Positions 48,301 through 59,807 of a stretch of 64,000 nt of DNA are shown here, one piece after another. Position numbers and translations under genes: made by a program. A model generated the notes under the pieces. It was not told where the DNA came from, did not search any database, and was given only the letters and a program-made list of their open reading frames with translations. This stretch comes from Filobasidium wieringae. Taxonomy: Eukaryota > Basidiomycota > Tremellomycetes > Filobasidiales > Filobasidiaceae. Each line of letters begins with the position of its first letter. Position 1 is the first letter of the stretch. The stretch covers positions 744,001 through 808,000 of the forward strand of contig BCIV01000010.1 in NCBI GenBank assembly GCA_001600055.1, written 5' to 3'.

Positions 48301-50696
48301 AAATTCCGGAGCCGCGACCATGTCGAAACAGAAGTGCGGGAACGGTATGACTTCCAGTGGAGCTAGGTCTAGATCAAGATATGCTATAGTCCCGATCTTG
48401 GAAACAGCCATACGGCAATGGTCACTTACCGCTGCAGACCGCAATGTCTCCCTTCTCGGACATTGTCCTGGCCTTGCCGGAAGCGTCACAGATCAATCTT
48501 CCGCCGCTCGAGCTCAATATGAACGTTCCGGTACTTGTAGCAGTGATGTCTTCTCCATGCTTCGACCCACCGAGGCCATAGACACAGCCCTCACCATCCA
48601 ATACGACCTGTCTCCATTCGGTCGTCGAGTCCGACTTCAGTACACCTTGACCCGACTGAATTGGCCTGGAAATTGCCCCTCCGCCTCTTGCTCCTGCAGT
48701 TAAAATCCGCGTGTTAAGCTTGTATACGAGGTATTTTCCGTTATTCAACAGTATTCCGAGATCATCGTCGATAGGTGAGAACGAGATGTGGACTGGTACG
48801 GAAGGTAAATCAATATGATAGGCTGACATAGGTGGAGGAACGTTTTGCGACCGGAATGGGGTTAGCAGGAGCTTTTCTGTAATATCGTTCATCAGCTTCT
48901 ATCGGTGTAGAGGGGTAGAAGTCCACGCTTACTGCCGTCTATGACGGCGACGCTCCCGGTATCGTTTGGCATTGCTAACCTTGAAGCCACCGCTTCCCAT
49001 TCAAACTGTCTTTCGGAAGCAAAATCTGTGATTATACCTGTTTAATCATCATATCTCCAGCTCCCACCTTGAGACATACCTTCGCCTGTGAGATAAAGGG
49101 TTAGGGCTTTCTCCGAGTGCCACGTCACGGAAGTGAATCTGGCCGGTGTGATACGGGATGTCGCTGAAGGGTGTAGTTCTTGCTTTAGGTAGTAATGATA
49201 GTTGTTCATCGTCCATAGTTGTACTGGTGCAAGGAATAGAGTGAAGAGTGGCAGAATAACAGTGTGATGTAATCAGAATGGGATCCCCTGCCCTTGATTT
49301 TTGTAGACATTCGACTGACCGACATCTTCCTCGTCTTTTCGTATCCACACTGCCAGGACCTCAGAGTCGCTTGCATACGCTAGCTCTTTGACTTTCCAGC
49401 CGGTTGAGCCTCGTTCGATTTCTGACTCTCGTCCCCTGTAGTTCTCGTCTTCCCGTAACCTAAAATCTCCATGTTGCAGACCGTTCCGTTCTAAAAAGAT
49501 CACGTCTTTGCGACCTCTATCTTCTCCTTCTCCTTCAGCTCCGCCCTCCCAACCGAACCCTTGCACAACAGCAATCAAATTTCCCATCGGTCGCCAGCTC
49601 ATTGGACCCTCCATTCCAAATATAGGCTCGCTAGTTGCGCTCAGCGCTATCGGACTACGAGCGTAGATCCTCATTTGGCGTCGTTTTTCCCCGGGTCTCG
49701 AAGATGAGCCAGAATAAGCATCAGAAGAATTGATACAGAAGTATGAACCGTCACCTCTCCAGGAGATGGTGGGAAGCTCAGAGTCATCAGGACTACCAAT
49801 CGGTAAACGGGTAGCCTTTATCTGCGCTGCTGTCTTTCCAAGAGACCCGTGAAATTGAGTTTGCTTCGATCCCCATCCAACGTTAATTTGGGCGTCTGGA
49901 ATGTGAGAAGGATTCGTTCAAAACGTCACAGCCCTAGAATCACATTGAAACTTACCTTCCCCGAAATCCTCAGTCCGCAAGGGAGCTTCGTACATTGGCT
50001 CAAACTCTCTTGACATAACGACAAGCTGATCGTCACCTGTTCAAAAAACAGCATGCAGTCTCAACCTCACTGATCAAGGACGTTCAATAAATCTGCGTTC
50101 TTGCCTGTTATCAAGATGACCTGTTCCTCGTCAGGCGACCACGAAGCAGCTTTGATGCCTGATTCTATTGTACCGACAGTATAGCCCTGAATCTAAAGTT
50201 TGTCAATGCGAGCCGCATCATAAGCTTCAAATGCCGTACTGACCTGTACAAAGGAATCTTCGTAGTTGCCTGCCTCAAAATCGTCTCCTTCCAGCTTGAA
50301 CAACGCTATGTCACCCCCGGAAGTAATAACACAAAGAGCCCTATCTTCGGCCAAGTAACGGAACGAAATACACTCCGGCTCGTCTCTCGGTGTGGGGAAG
50401 AAAGTGTTGCGAGGAAGGCTCAGCGAGGATATCGACTATGGAACATCCTCTTTAGCTCGATATTATTGCTCAGTCTGGTTGTTGAGTTCCCGCACCTGTA
50501 GTACTCGATCACTTCCTTTCCTCAAAGCCCTCAAAACTTCCACTTCAACCTCTTCAGACCCGTCACATTTCTCCGTCAGAACGAAGAGCTCGTCGTTTTC
50601 AGGATTAACGGTCGTCTTGACGATTTTGGATACACCGCTTGCAGCTTGTCCCGGTAAGCCGTAGACATGACTAAACGTGGAAGTGATGTTACGCAT
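45343..50696 (-). CDS. ELP1: Elongator complex subunit 1 (Elp1/Iki3)
   Basis: A large multi-exon gene with its start at ATG 50696 (MRNITSTFSHVYGLPGQAAS) and stop at 45343. The N-terminal half forms the tandem beta-propellers of Elp1, including the signature TSEPIFGMEGPMSWRPMGNL, IAVVQGFGW and VIFLERNGLQHGDFRLRED (about 49640-49430). The middle and C-terminal parts are helical repeats. Near the C-terminus (about 45860-45750) is the conserved basic tRNA-binding region STRKRSRRRAAGHKGTIEEF followed by DYLLGSLGRLVTRISEK. Elp1 scaffolds Elongator, which installs cm5/mcm5 modifications on wobble uridines of tRNA. Not all intron boundaries were mapped; about twenty introns are likely. Confidence 0.9.
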
Positions 50697-51017
50697 TTAG
50701 AAGGAGATCTAACGATACTGCCTAGCTATGTCAAAGCCTCTAGGTACCTCAGCGTGCGAATTCTCAGGGATCTCGAAGTTCAACTTTTGGCCGATCGAGC
50801 GAACTCATTGCGCGAAATTGCATCCGCTCTTAGGCTTCAGCCGAGGTGATGTTATCGATCACTTCACTCTGATCACTCACGCAATCTTTCGGGTTGCTGC
50901 TCCAAGCATCGTTTTACTGTAATTAAATCAGACAGATAGCTTCCACTTACATTACAACCTTCAAGAATTGGCGAAGGACCTGTGGTTGCATATCGTCCTG
51001 GCTGAATCCTAAATAAC
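50697..51017. promoter_or_regulatory. Divergent promoter region, ELP1 / CTR copper transporter
   Basis: 320 bp between divergent starts. A copper-responsive promoter would be expected for the transporter gene, but I could not point to a clear copper-regulatory element by eye. Confidence 0.3.
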
Positions 51018-51925
51018 ATGGATCACGGTGGAATGAATCACGATCATGGCGGGATGGACCACTCCACGTCCACGAAATGTTCCGTCCGTACTTCCGATGT
51101 TCTCTGCCATCGCTTTCGAACTACAAAGCTAAAACTCAGAAACCTCACGACAATTGATCAGATGAACATGCTTTGGAACTCGCAAGTCGGTGACGTTTGC
51201 GTTGTGTTCGAGAAATGGCATATCCAGACATGGTGGGGAATGATCCTCTCCTGGTTAGTAATCTTCTCAACTCGCAAACCTTTATGTACATTCATTGAGG
51301 AACACTTTTGCTATCTAAAGCGTCATCGTTGCGTTGCTGTCTTTCCTCTATCTACACCTCCTCCATCTATCTCAGCAACAAGATAAACGAACAGCTATCC
51401 AGCTTTATCTTGGGAACAAAGCCGACGGAAACGGGAGAGGAACAGTTTCGCTAACTAGCTCTGGCTCGGGAGACGGGGAGATAGCGCAGTCCCTAGTTCG
51501 AGGAGAGAGTCCGATGCCGAACGGTCGAGGTGGCAATCTTGGGATGTGAGTCTTTCGAGCTGTCTCTTGAATAAGCACCAAGCACTTACTATCATCTCAC
51601 AGTGTGAAGTTGCCCAGCTCTGTTCGTTTGTCGAGAGCGGTACTTTATGCTTCGACTATGGCTTTATCGTTCTTTGTAAGTCTTTCCGTATTGAGAGATC
51701 GACGTGTATCACTTCTCTGATGTCGGGTCCTATGTTTTCTTACAGCTGATGTTAGTTGCAATGACGTATAACGTGAGCCCCCGGTAGTATTAGTGTCTAT
51801 ATCGCTCGATTGACCGGCTTCATTCATTGCAGACGTATCTATTCTTCTCGATCATACTAGGTGGATTTTTGGGCCATTTGACGTATGAAAGTGAGATGGA
51901 CGTTGCGCAAGTCACTGCCTTTTAA
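51018..51925 (+). CDS. CTR4: Ctr-family high-affinity copper transporter
   Basis: The start is ATG 51018. The N-terminus is a Met/His copper-collecting segment (MDHGGMNHDHGGMDHS). Exon 2 begins MNMLWNSQVGDVCVVFEKWH, the conserved pre-TM1 segment. TM1 is WWGMILSCVIVALLSFLYLH. A cytosolic Ser/Gly-rich loop follows. TM2 carries the pore motif MLVAM (MxxxM) in MALSFFLMLVAMTYN. TM3 carries GGFLG (GxxxG) in YLFFSIILGGFLGHLTYES. Both motifs are diagnostic of Ctr proteins, which form trimeric Cu(I) channels. About six exons. The simplest reading stops at 51925 (ESEMDVAQVTAF); an alternative donor at about 51890 would change the C-terminus. The Ctr4 symbol is a family-level guess (Ctr1 versus Ctr4 not separable). 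Confidence 0.9.
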
Positions 51926-52487
51926 TCATGAAGACCAATATGGCTAATGTCTACTTACATGTGAACATACGTAGTGCTGTGCTTAGTGGACAACAAGCGA
52001 AAGGCTACGCTTGCCATTAAGCAATGGAGATCACACGCTTCCAGAACGATTCAGGTCATGTCAGTCAATCTCGAGCTGCTTTTTGCCCCCTTGTGTTGTA
52101 GCAACAATCGAATCCCGTATGATAGCGTTCACCATTCTCGAGCAGATGACGCTTTCGTACCGCCCCATGAAGGCGGCACATCGAAACCCCCACTGACGCT
52201 GAATTTATCGTCTCAAAGCTTGCTCCCCTAGTATTGCCTAGAGACTACTGCGATTTAGCTAGCGGTAGAATGTCCCGGGAATCCGAATTGTATCAATAAT
52301 TTTAACACACGACTCAGATCTCAGATGCATAGCGTCTTCCGTTGATCTCCGCGATAGTCCTACTAATAACGCATATCTAATCTCGAATGGCACATATCGT
52401 GAAAGGCATGGTGAATCCACAATCATCATCCACCCCCACCTGGAAAGCGAGCAATATATCGGATAATTAGCTACAAGGAATTTGGAG
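51926..52487. other. Intergenic region downstream of the copper transporter
   Basis: 560 bp. An open plus-strand frame (51974-52231) can be joined to the copper transporter by an alternative splice but otherwise has no coding character. The rest is presumably the CUS2 promoter. Confidence 0.35.
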
Positions 52488-54467
52488 ATGCAAGCGAACG
52501 AAATAGCTGGCCCTGGTGTTGCACCAATCCAATCTCCTCCTGGAGCACCTAGACCTGAAGAATTCCATACCGACCCTCGTGTACACTACGATCGGAACGT
52601 ATCCAAATGGCAATATGAAGACAGCGATGGCCTAGAGTATGAATGGAACGAATCGGGACAAGTTTGGATACCTATAGTAACTTTCAGCGTAGCTTGATTC
52701 TCGTTTATCGTTGATTAACCATGCGCATATCATGCTTATAGGTTACCGATGACCTATTAAAGGCTCAGCAAGCAGCTTATGCCGTTCAAGGCGTAGATGA
52801 AGAGGTCAGTACTGATATTGCCCTGTTCTACACCATAACCTCTCCATGCTCGCAACTAGGGCTCGAGTCCGAACTGACCTCGCGCAACGTGATACTCATA
52901 GGCACCTGTTGCTCCTAAGCAACATATCCTGAACCAACGTAAACGAAAGCAAGCAGAGGTTGATTATACCTCGAATGATCCGATTCCTTCAGCCGGCTCA
53001 GGAAAACCTCCGCCTCCAGGTTCAGATCTGGCAACAGCTTCTGGATCCAAAACTTTCTCGAAACCCCCGAAAGCACCACGTCCCATCACAGACGTCTATG
53101 TCACCAATCTTCCCCCTTCGGTCACCACACAAGTCCTGGCCGATACTTTTAGTCGAGCCGGTCTACTCATGACTGACGACGAGGGAAATCCCAAAGTCAA
53201 GCTCTACACGGACATTCAAGGGAAACTCAAGGGAGACGCTCTGGTTTCCTACTTCAAACCCAACTCCGTCGATCTCGCTTGTACGTTATTCGATGAGACC
53301 GAACTTATTCTTGGATCCGGGGAGGGAAACATCAAGGTCAGCAGGGCAGAATTCAAGAAACCTAGTCGGGAGGAGGAGAAAGTCAAAGAACGTATAGCCG
53401 ACGCTAAGAAGCAAGAGCCGAAGGATATGGGTATTGGTGTTGGTCAGCAGTCTGGCAAAGCCAAGAAGAAAGCACCTAAAGTCTTATCTGAGGAGCAGAA
53501 GAGGGCGGCGAAGCGCATACGATCGTTACAGAGGTGAGTCAGTCGGGTCAATTGAGTCAAAAAGGACTCGCACGTTCAAGGCGTGTGCGTGGGGACTTAG
53601 CCGTTTCAGGACGTCTTCACGGTGAACGAGAAGGCTATGGCGGTCTCCAAAAAAGAGACCGCGAGATCTCAGGGCCAATAATCAGCAAGAGCACACGAAT
53701 GACTGACGGGACCGCTGACCTCTTTCATGTTGTCAATCGTTCTCTTCCTTCCTAATCTGGACCTTCTACTCCTTGCCTACTGTGAACAACATCCAATCGC
53801 TTTCGATCGTCCAGCAAACTCGAAGACTGGTCATCAGAAGACGAAGAAGACCCTCTCGCTCCAGCAGCTGATGCCGCCCAGGTCAGCTCGAGATATGCAA
53901 GGGTGGTTGTATTAAAGCACATGTTTACGGTGAAGGAGTTGGATGAAGATCCCGGTCTGGCATTAGATCTTAAGGAGGAAGTCAGAGAAGAAGCAGAAAG
54001 TGTCGGGACAGTTACCAACGTAACGCTATATGACGTAAGCACTCGCGGTTCCGACCGCTCGCGTAATCCCATCACTGATCGTTCCCATCAAAACAATCAC
54101 AGAAAGAGGAAGATGGAGTGATCACAATAAAATTCAAGGACGTGATCTCTGCGCAAGCCTGTATACTGGTAAATGATCGCTAGAGAAACAGACATTGATA
54201 TTGTTGATAATGATACAACATGGTGAAACAACAGAAGATGAACGGTCGGTTTTTTGATGGACGACAGGTGAATTTACCCCTATTTTTCTGTTTTCGTCTG
54301 TTTTTTCTTTACTGATTTTCGCCAACGGATAGATTCAAGCGACTCCCTACACCGGCAAGGAAAGATTCCAGAACTCGGAGATGTCTGGATTTGAGGAGGA
54401 AGAGGACGAAGGGAAGCGATTGGACAAATTTGCAGCGTGGTTAATGACCCCGAACGACGAGATGTGA
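52488..54467 (+). CDS. CUS2: U2 snRNP-associated splicing factor (Cus2/TatSF1)
   Basis: A multi-exon gene starting at ATG 52488 (MQANEIAGPGVAPIQSPPGA). The N-terminus has DRNVSKWQYEDSDGLEYEWN, typical of TatSF1. RRM1 follows: ITDVYVTNLPPSVTTQVLAD, then NPKVKLYTDIQGKLKGDALV and SYFKPNSVDLACTLFDETEL. A Lys-rich linker ends in KRAAKRIRSLQR. The second, UHM-like RRM has RVVVLKHMFTVKELDEDPGL, DLKEEVREEAESVGTVTNVT and MNGRFFDGR-type residues. The tail FAAWLMTPNDEM ends at 54467. Cus2 helps refold U2 snRNA and binds Sf3b1 during prespliceosome assembly. The stop lies only 24 bp from the converging neighbour's stop. Confidence 0.9.
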
Positions 54468-54490
54468 CCTGTATCTACGAAGACTCACTA

Positions 54491-55538
54491 TCAATGTTCA
54501 GTGCCTTCCTCTTCCTCTCCTGCTGAACTGGATATCATCTTTCCCTTTCCCTTTCCATCTGCCTTTCCCGTACCCTTGCCCTTTCCCTTTCCCTTTCTCG
54601 TGCCCTTGCTCTTTCCCTTGCTCTTTCCCTTGCTCTTTCCCTTGCCCTTTCCCTTGCCTTTTTCCTTCGGGTCGTCGGCAACTAGGTAGGCAATAGGATG
54701 ACTGACTTTAGCATGTGCCTGTGAAACGATAAGTTTGATCAGACTTACTTTCGATGTCATCATCTGACTGGCTCTCACTAGAAGAGTCATCAGATGAGGA
54801 GGAGGAGGAAGACGACGACGACGACGAAGAAGGTGAAGACGAAGACGAAGGCGAAGACGAGGAGGCACAAGAGGATGACGAAGAGAAAGAGGATAAACAA
54901 AACAGCGCCATCGAAGACGCAGGTAGTGAGGAGGCTTTTGCTAATTTGGCCTCCAGGCGGTTAAGCCTCTCTTTCTCCGTGATCTTCTCGCATCGACGAA
55001 AAACCCCATGACATACGATAAGTAATGTGAATTGCAGAATTCAGTGAATCATCGAATCTTTGAACGCACCTTGCGCTCCTTTAACTTCTGAAGACTGGTC
55101 TTCTGTTTAGTGATCTTCGACTTCAATGATCGGAGGTAGGCTCTTTTTCGTTCCTGTTGCTTTGCAGCAAATCGATCAGCCTGTCGCTGAGCCTTCCTCT
55201 CTTTTTTCTCAATCATCCTCTCAGCTTCTGCAATTTCAGAGTCCGTAGGGAGATTGCCTGGAGGGGAGGGAATGCGCTCGAGCTTCTTCCTGTGCAAAAT
55301 CTCCTTCTCTTCCTCAGTGAACGGGACTTCTTCGTAATCATTGGGATCGAACTTGAAGGGGAAAGCTGTTAAAAGTTGGGTTAATGTGACAACCTCCCGC
55401 ATAATGCTCGAGCGTACGTTTCTCCTTTGGCTATTCAAAACTTGGGTTAAGACAAGAACCTTCTGTTATATTCCTCAAGCTTACCGGTGGATTGATGTGC
55501 ATCGTCTTGACAGTTCCCTTTGGTCGCCAAAAACCCAT
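54491..55538 (-). CDS. Charged coiled-coil protein with Ser-rich and Lys-Gly-rich tail; carries an rDNA-derived insert
   Basis: The start is ATG 55538 (MGFWRPKGTVKTMHINPP). A short exon (PKEKRTLEHYAG) is spliced to AFPFKFDPNDYEEVPFTEEE and a long basic/acidic coiled coil (AEAERMIEKKERKAQRQADR, KRAYLRSLKSKITKQKTSLQ). At 55081 the coding strand enters a 5.8S rDNA fragment that supplies the codons KERK. A GTGCGT donor at 55069 and an AG at 54987 would remove the rest and continue KITEKERLNRLEAKLAKASS, then a poly-Ser/Asp stretch, an intron at about 54750, and GKGKGKGKSKGKSKGKSKG repeats ending GEEEEGTEH. Without splicing the protein would end 6 codons later (VRSKIR). Family not recognised; possibly nuclear or nucleolar by composition. 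Confidence 0.55.
54987..55081 (+). pseudogene. 5.8S rRNA gene fragment inserted in a protein-coding gene
   Basis: Positions 55016-55081 read as the central and 3' part of fungal 5.8S rRNA: the universally conserved run around gaattgcagaattcagtgaa, then atcatcgaatctttgaacgc, then accttgcgctcctt. The 29 bases before it (54987-55015) also align to 5.8S without a gap (ctcgcatcga at the start) but with about ten mismatches. The fragment lacks the 5' ~35 bases and the 3' end, and no ITS or 18S/28S sequence flanks it, so it cannot be a functional rRNA gene. It lies antisense to the host gene. Confidence 0.9.
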
Positions 55539-55953
55539 TGCTGTGGGTGGTCGCTATGGGCGCTGCGATGTAGTGAATGCTCGCTATGGGCAATGGAAGA
55601 TAAACTAGATGTACGGGGTTTTCCTCAATATAGTGGGTAGCAATCGATGATCGCTGAGCTGATGGGTGACGGTCATTCCTCACTCTGACACGGCCCCTCC
55701 CAGATTGCGCGTGAGATGTCTATGCTTCAGGTTGCGCGTGAGAGAGAGTTTGTGTGATCTGAGGCAGTGACGTAGGGCTCGGTATAGAGTCTCACTCATA
55801 ACTCATCAGATCCCATACAATCGCGACCATCTTCTAAAATCTTCTAACCATTCAACAAGGACGACATCCTTTCCAATTGTAGTCCAGGATCATGAACGCT
55901 ATGACATCTCATTCTCCGAACCAGATACTGCGACGATCAACAAGCAGAAGTCC
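55539..55953. other. Intergenic region between LIG1 3' end and the coiled-coil gene
   Basis: 415 bp containing the LIG1 3' UTR and the promoter of the coiled-coil gene. No ORF with coding bias. Confidence 0.35.
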
Positions 55954-58900
55954 TCAGAACTCGTCAGTTCCGTCATGTTCGTCTTGCAATCGAGTTTGAA
56001 CCTTGCTTGGTGCTGCTGCTATTTGCTGGCGATACATATCCGCTAATCTGGTGACGGATCCGCAAATTAACCATAGCTCAATGATAAGGCGAACTCCCCG
56101 ATACATACTGCTCTGCAGAGGTAGCTTCCTCTATTCCTTTATCATCCCTTACGGAGATGAACCGAGGGAATCGTAAAGACACGCCTCGCTCTGAACCCAG
56201 GTAACTAGCACCGGCGGTATACACTGACATGGCAATTCCTCAAGTTGATATGATTGTGTGATGAAGGAGCAACACTCACCTGGGCTACTTGTGATGTCTG
56301 CTGCTGCCATCTGCCACACCTATTTCGTGCGAGTCAGATTCAGGCCGAAAACAGTGTAATTCGGGTACATACCTCTTGAGGCTTGAACCAGATATCCGGG
56401 CGAAGGCCTCCTGTCTCGCAGTAAGCATATGGTTCTCCTTTACGTGCCATCTCCGGTTTTCCAGATGGGGGATATTTGACAAGCAGAGCTTTGTAAAACA
56501 CATCGGTAAATCCTGATCGCGAAAGTGTCCAGGTTCAAGTTTCTTTTTAGAATCCTTCGCAACAGCAGCTTACCAGCTAGACATTTACAGACCGCTTCCA
56601 ATGCACCAGTATCTGGATTATATGCTGCCAGGAGAATGGGCGACCACCAACCCGCCTTTCGACCAAGACCATGCCATGCGCCAATAGGAATCAGATCGAG
56701 CGTATCTCCCACTCCCTCTAGGTAGTCTTTCTTGACTTTCAGCCATCCTTGACTCCTGGCGTCGGGTTCATATGTCGATGGGAGAGGTTTCTTTCTGCCA
56801 CCAGACTTTGCCTTCTCTTTGGTAGAAGTGGGATTTGGCAATGTATCCTCGTCGTCTTCCGCGTCGTCTCCCGTTAACCCTTCGCCGCTTTCAAGCAATT
56901 TTACCATCAGCCCCTCACATTTCTGCGAGACTACTTGTTCGAAAAAAGCTTGTACGTCTTCCGGTCGGGTAGAATCTATAGATTCAACGTGGCTGAAGCG
57001 AGCTATCGTGATATCGTTGCTTTCGAATAGCGGTTTGAAAATAGTTCTTAGAAGATGACGCCGTATCGAGAAGGGTTGATTCAAAAGCGGCTGCGAAAGT
57101 CATCAATGCTTGCTCGTGGGTGAAATGAACCGTTCTTACCTGATCATTCAATAGCATCAAGTCGAAGCTGAAGACCCCGACTATCACTTTGATATCTTCA
57201 ACCTTGACATCTTTCTTGGCCCGATTCGATAGATCTTGGAAGGTCCGGAATGCAGCGGTTTCTTTGTCGAGCGCCACCACCTCTGCATCGATAACGAAGG
57301 AGTCTATCCGGTCTGCGGCGAGTAGATCGAGCATGCTCTTATCGGGTGTAGTTAGATGAGCCTCTTCGGGGAAAGGGCTTGCATCGTTCAAAGGCCGGTT
57401 GACGAGTGCACTGATCAACCCTAAAATATCCGGATACTGGAAATGTAGCAAACGCGTCAACGTTCAGTCAGCACAAAAGCAAGGTCGTAACAGATGTATC
57501 ATTCACTTTCTCTGTCATGTCTTCCAGATGGCTTTGGGCAGAGAGTATCAGCTTGAAGCATAGAGCGTCCCAATCGGAATTGTTAACTTACCGACTAAAC
57601 AGCCTCACCCAGACCCTTCTCCCATCATTCTTGGGCTCAACCCATCTTCCACCACCATCATCTGTACCACTCGGGCCATCCGTCCGGGCGTGAATTTGTA
57701 CACGTTGTCCATCTAATTTTGCCTCTGCGGTGAATGGTAGAGAGCCCAGTCGCGTATAAACTTCGTTCAAAGATCGAGTAATCGATCCCAGCATAGGAGA
57801 GAGTGGTATACCTGAGGAAGGAAAGTGAGATGGTTGACGCTTCAGATTTCTGTCAAGCTCACGTACCAACCGAGAGCGGTACTTTCTCCTCGATCCCCTC
57901 TAGTCCATTCAACATCAAAGCGGCCAGGATGTCGTCGTAGTTTGGATGTCGAACACTTCGACCGGTGCCGGGTCAGCATCAGCTTCCTTATCTCGGCTGG
58001 GACCATCTTACTAGATCTTTCGAAGCAAAGCCACTCCATGCACACATTTCCTCTCTAAATGTTCCCTCATCTCATCGGGCTCCTCCTTCGCTTTTCCCTT
58101 TCCCTTTCCCTTTCCAGCTCCCTTGATGGGTATCGGTCTGACTGCAAGGAGCTCATCCGTTGTGGCGTGTAGGGTCGGCGAGAAGGCCTTTCCAGATCCG
58201 GGTTGCGTTAGAACAAATGCTCTCGCTAAAGATGACAACAATGTCTACCCATGTAACTCGTCAGCCAGCTGAACAAAGGTACGCATGCTCCAGTCCGTAC
58301 GTACCAGTCTCACGGCTCCGATCCTCAGGTGCCTGACTAAAGTCCTTACAAGATATCGTACTTCCTCCCCTTTAGTCTGCACGAGCAATTTCTTGACGAT
58401 ATCGCCCTTGACCTTTGCGGAACCTGATCCTTTTGTATTGGCGATCTTGAGCAACTGTGCGTAGAGTGATTGGACTGAGAGTGGTGTGGGCGCGATGAGA
58501 GTTCTTAGATTGGACTGGAAAGCAGCAATCGTGTAGGTGTAGCAAACACTCGAAAACGATAGGATGAGCGCACCTTGGCTTCGAAAGCTACATCTCCTGG
58601 GTCACCCCATTTATCCCATAGACGCTTGAGTACATCTCTTCCCACTCCGCTGACATCCTTCACAGCGTTGTTCAACACCTGACTACCTATCCCCAATTCT
58701 AGCGGAACGTAGGAGGGCTTGAGATGGTTCGAAAGAAGGTAGATGGTAGGCAACAAGTCCGCTGGGCAATGGTAGATAAGAGTCCTTAAAAAACTGTCAA
58801 TAAGTAGGATGTAATACAGTCAGTGATCCACCCGCTTAGACCTGTCCCGTTCGATCAGCTCACTTCGTGATAATTCTGACAATAGCTAGCCGACTCCTAG

Positions 58901-59807
58901 TACCTCCCACTTGTAGGTAAACGCCCACCAGAACCTCATAAGGCAACTTTCCCCCTGGCCAGCCAGTCGTACTGACGTCCTGCGGGCGGAACATAAACAT
59001 ATCCTGATCAAAGTCCAATCTCTCCGCCTGCTGCAGCTGAGGAGCCGCTAGAGCAAAAGCGGGATGGACGGGCTTGAACTCCAGTGTTTCGGGCTCAGAC
59101 TTAGGGTTGAGTTTGTTTTCCCTCTTGACCCGTTTTGAAGGGGAAGGATTGAGGGGGGCAGTGAGTTTCAGCATCTTGCTAGGTGTAAGAGGTGGTTGCG
59201 CTGTTCCCTGTAATAGGGGTGGCGGGGTCGAAGCTCGATTCAATGCCCTAGTCTTCGGCTCAGGCGATAAAGAGGAGGATGAACTGCGATTCTTTCGTTT
59301 GGCAGCGGTCAAAGTAGGTTTCTCATCCGGTTCTGAATCCGAGAGAGTGATAATCTCTTCCTTATAAGTTGCGGTTCCTACTAACTCATCAGACGTGGCG
59401 GGAAGAAGATTGTTGAGCACCAAATTCGCATGTTCTAGAAATATACGAGAAACGAATCAAGTCAGCCAATGTCGGTCATGCGGTTGAACGTCTGTGAAAG
59501 GCGATCTACTTTTCGCCCGGACGTCCATCTCCTCGTCGGAGGACTCATCGATGCTGATGATACCCTTGCCAATCGCGTGTTCTCCTTTCGCCCCTTTATC
59601 ATTGCTTAGTGTTTGCTTCTTGTTCCCTTGCTTGGCTTTCGAAGCTGAAGTACTAGGTCCCGCACCACCGATCGAAGAAGCAGCATCTTGAGGCCTCTTG
59701 AAGAAAGAGCTCAAGCTTGTCTGAGTTATGGACGTGTCTTGTCCTCTAGACCCAGTCTTTTTCTTGGTAGGTGACGAGAGCGATTCTTTGTGGTTTTTTA
59801 TCACCAT
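55954..59807 (-). CDS. CDC9: DNA ligase I, ATP-dependent replicative ligase
   Basis: A multi-exon gene with the start placed at ATG 59807 (MVIKNHKESLSSPTKKKTGS). Near the N-terminus is a clear PCNA-interacting box QTSLSSFFKR (Qxx(L)xxFF), followed by a long disordered Ser/Lys region. The DNA-binding domain includes PYEVLVGVYLQVGGTRSRLA. The nucleotidyltransferase core contains the catalytic motif FTAEAKLDGQRVQIHA (AMP-bound Lys in KLDG) near 57750, then DRIDSFVIDAEVVALDKETA. The OB-fold part has SQGWLKVKKDYLEG (motif V). The C-terminus reads AGASYLGSERGVSLRFPRFI, then the end LQDEHDGTDEF at 55954. It seals Okazaki fragments at the replication fork. A GKGKGKGKAKEEP run is inserted near 58100. 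Exon boundaries were only partly mapped. Confidence 0.92.

Noticed and set aside
54501..54689. Plus-strand ORF of Pro/Phe/Leu repeats
   Set aside because: Antisense shadow of the (KG)n/(KS)n repeat of the minus-strand gene; composition is not credible as a protein.
54754..55011. Acidic plus-strand ORF (DEEGEDEDEGEDEE...) opposite the coiled-coil gene
   Set aside because: It is the mirror image of the poly-Ser/Asp coding stretch on the minus strand. The minus strand has matching exons on both sides (coiled coil and Lys-Gly tail), while the plus ORF has none and ends inside the 5.8S fragment.
54987..55081. Functional 5.8S rRNA gene
   Set aside because: Truncated at both ends, no 18S, 28S or ITS sequence around it, and the 5' third is mutated; only a fragment.
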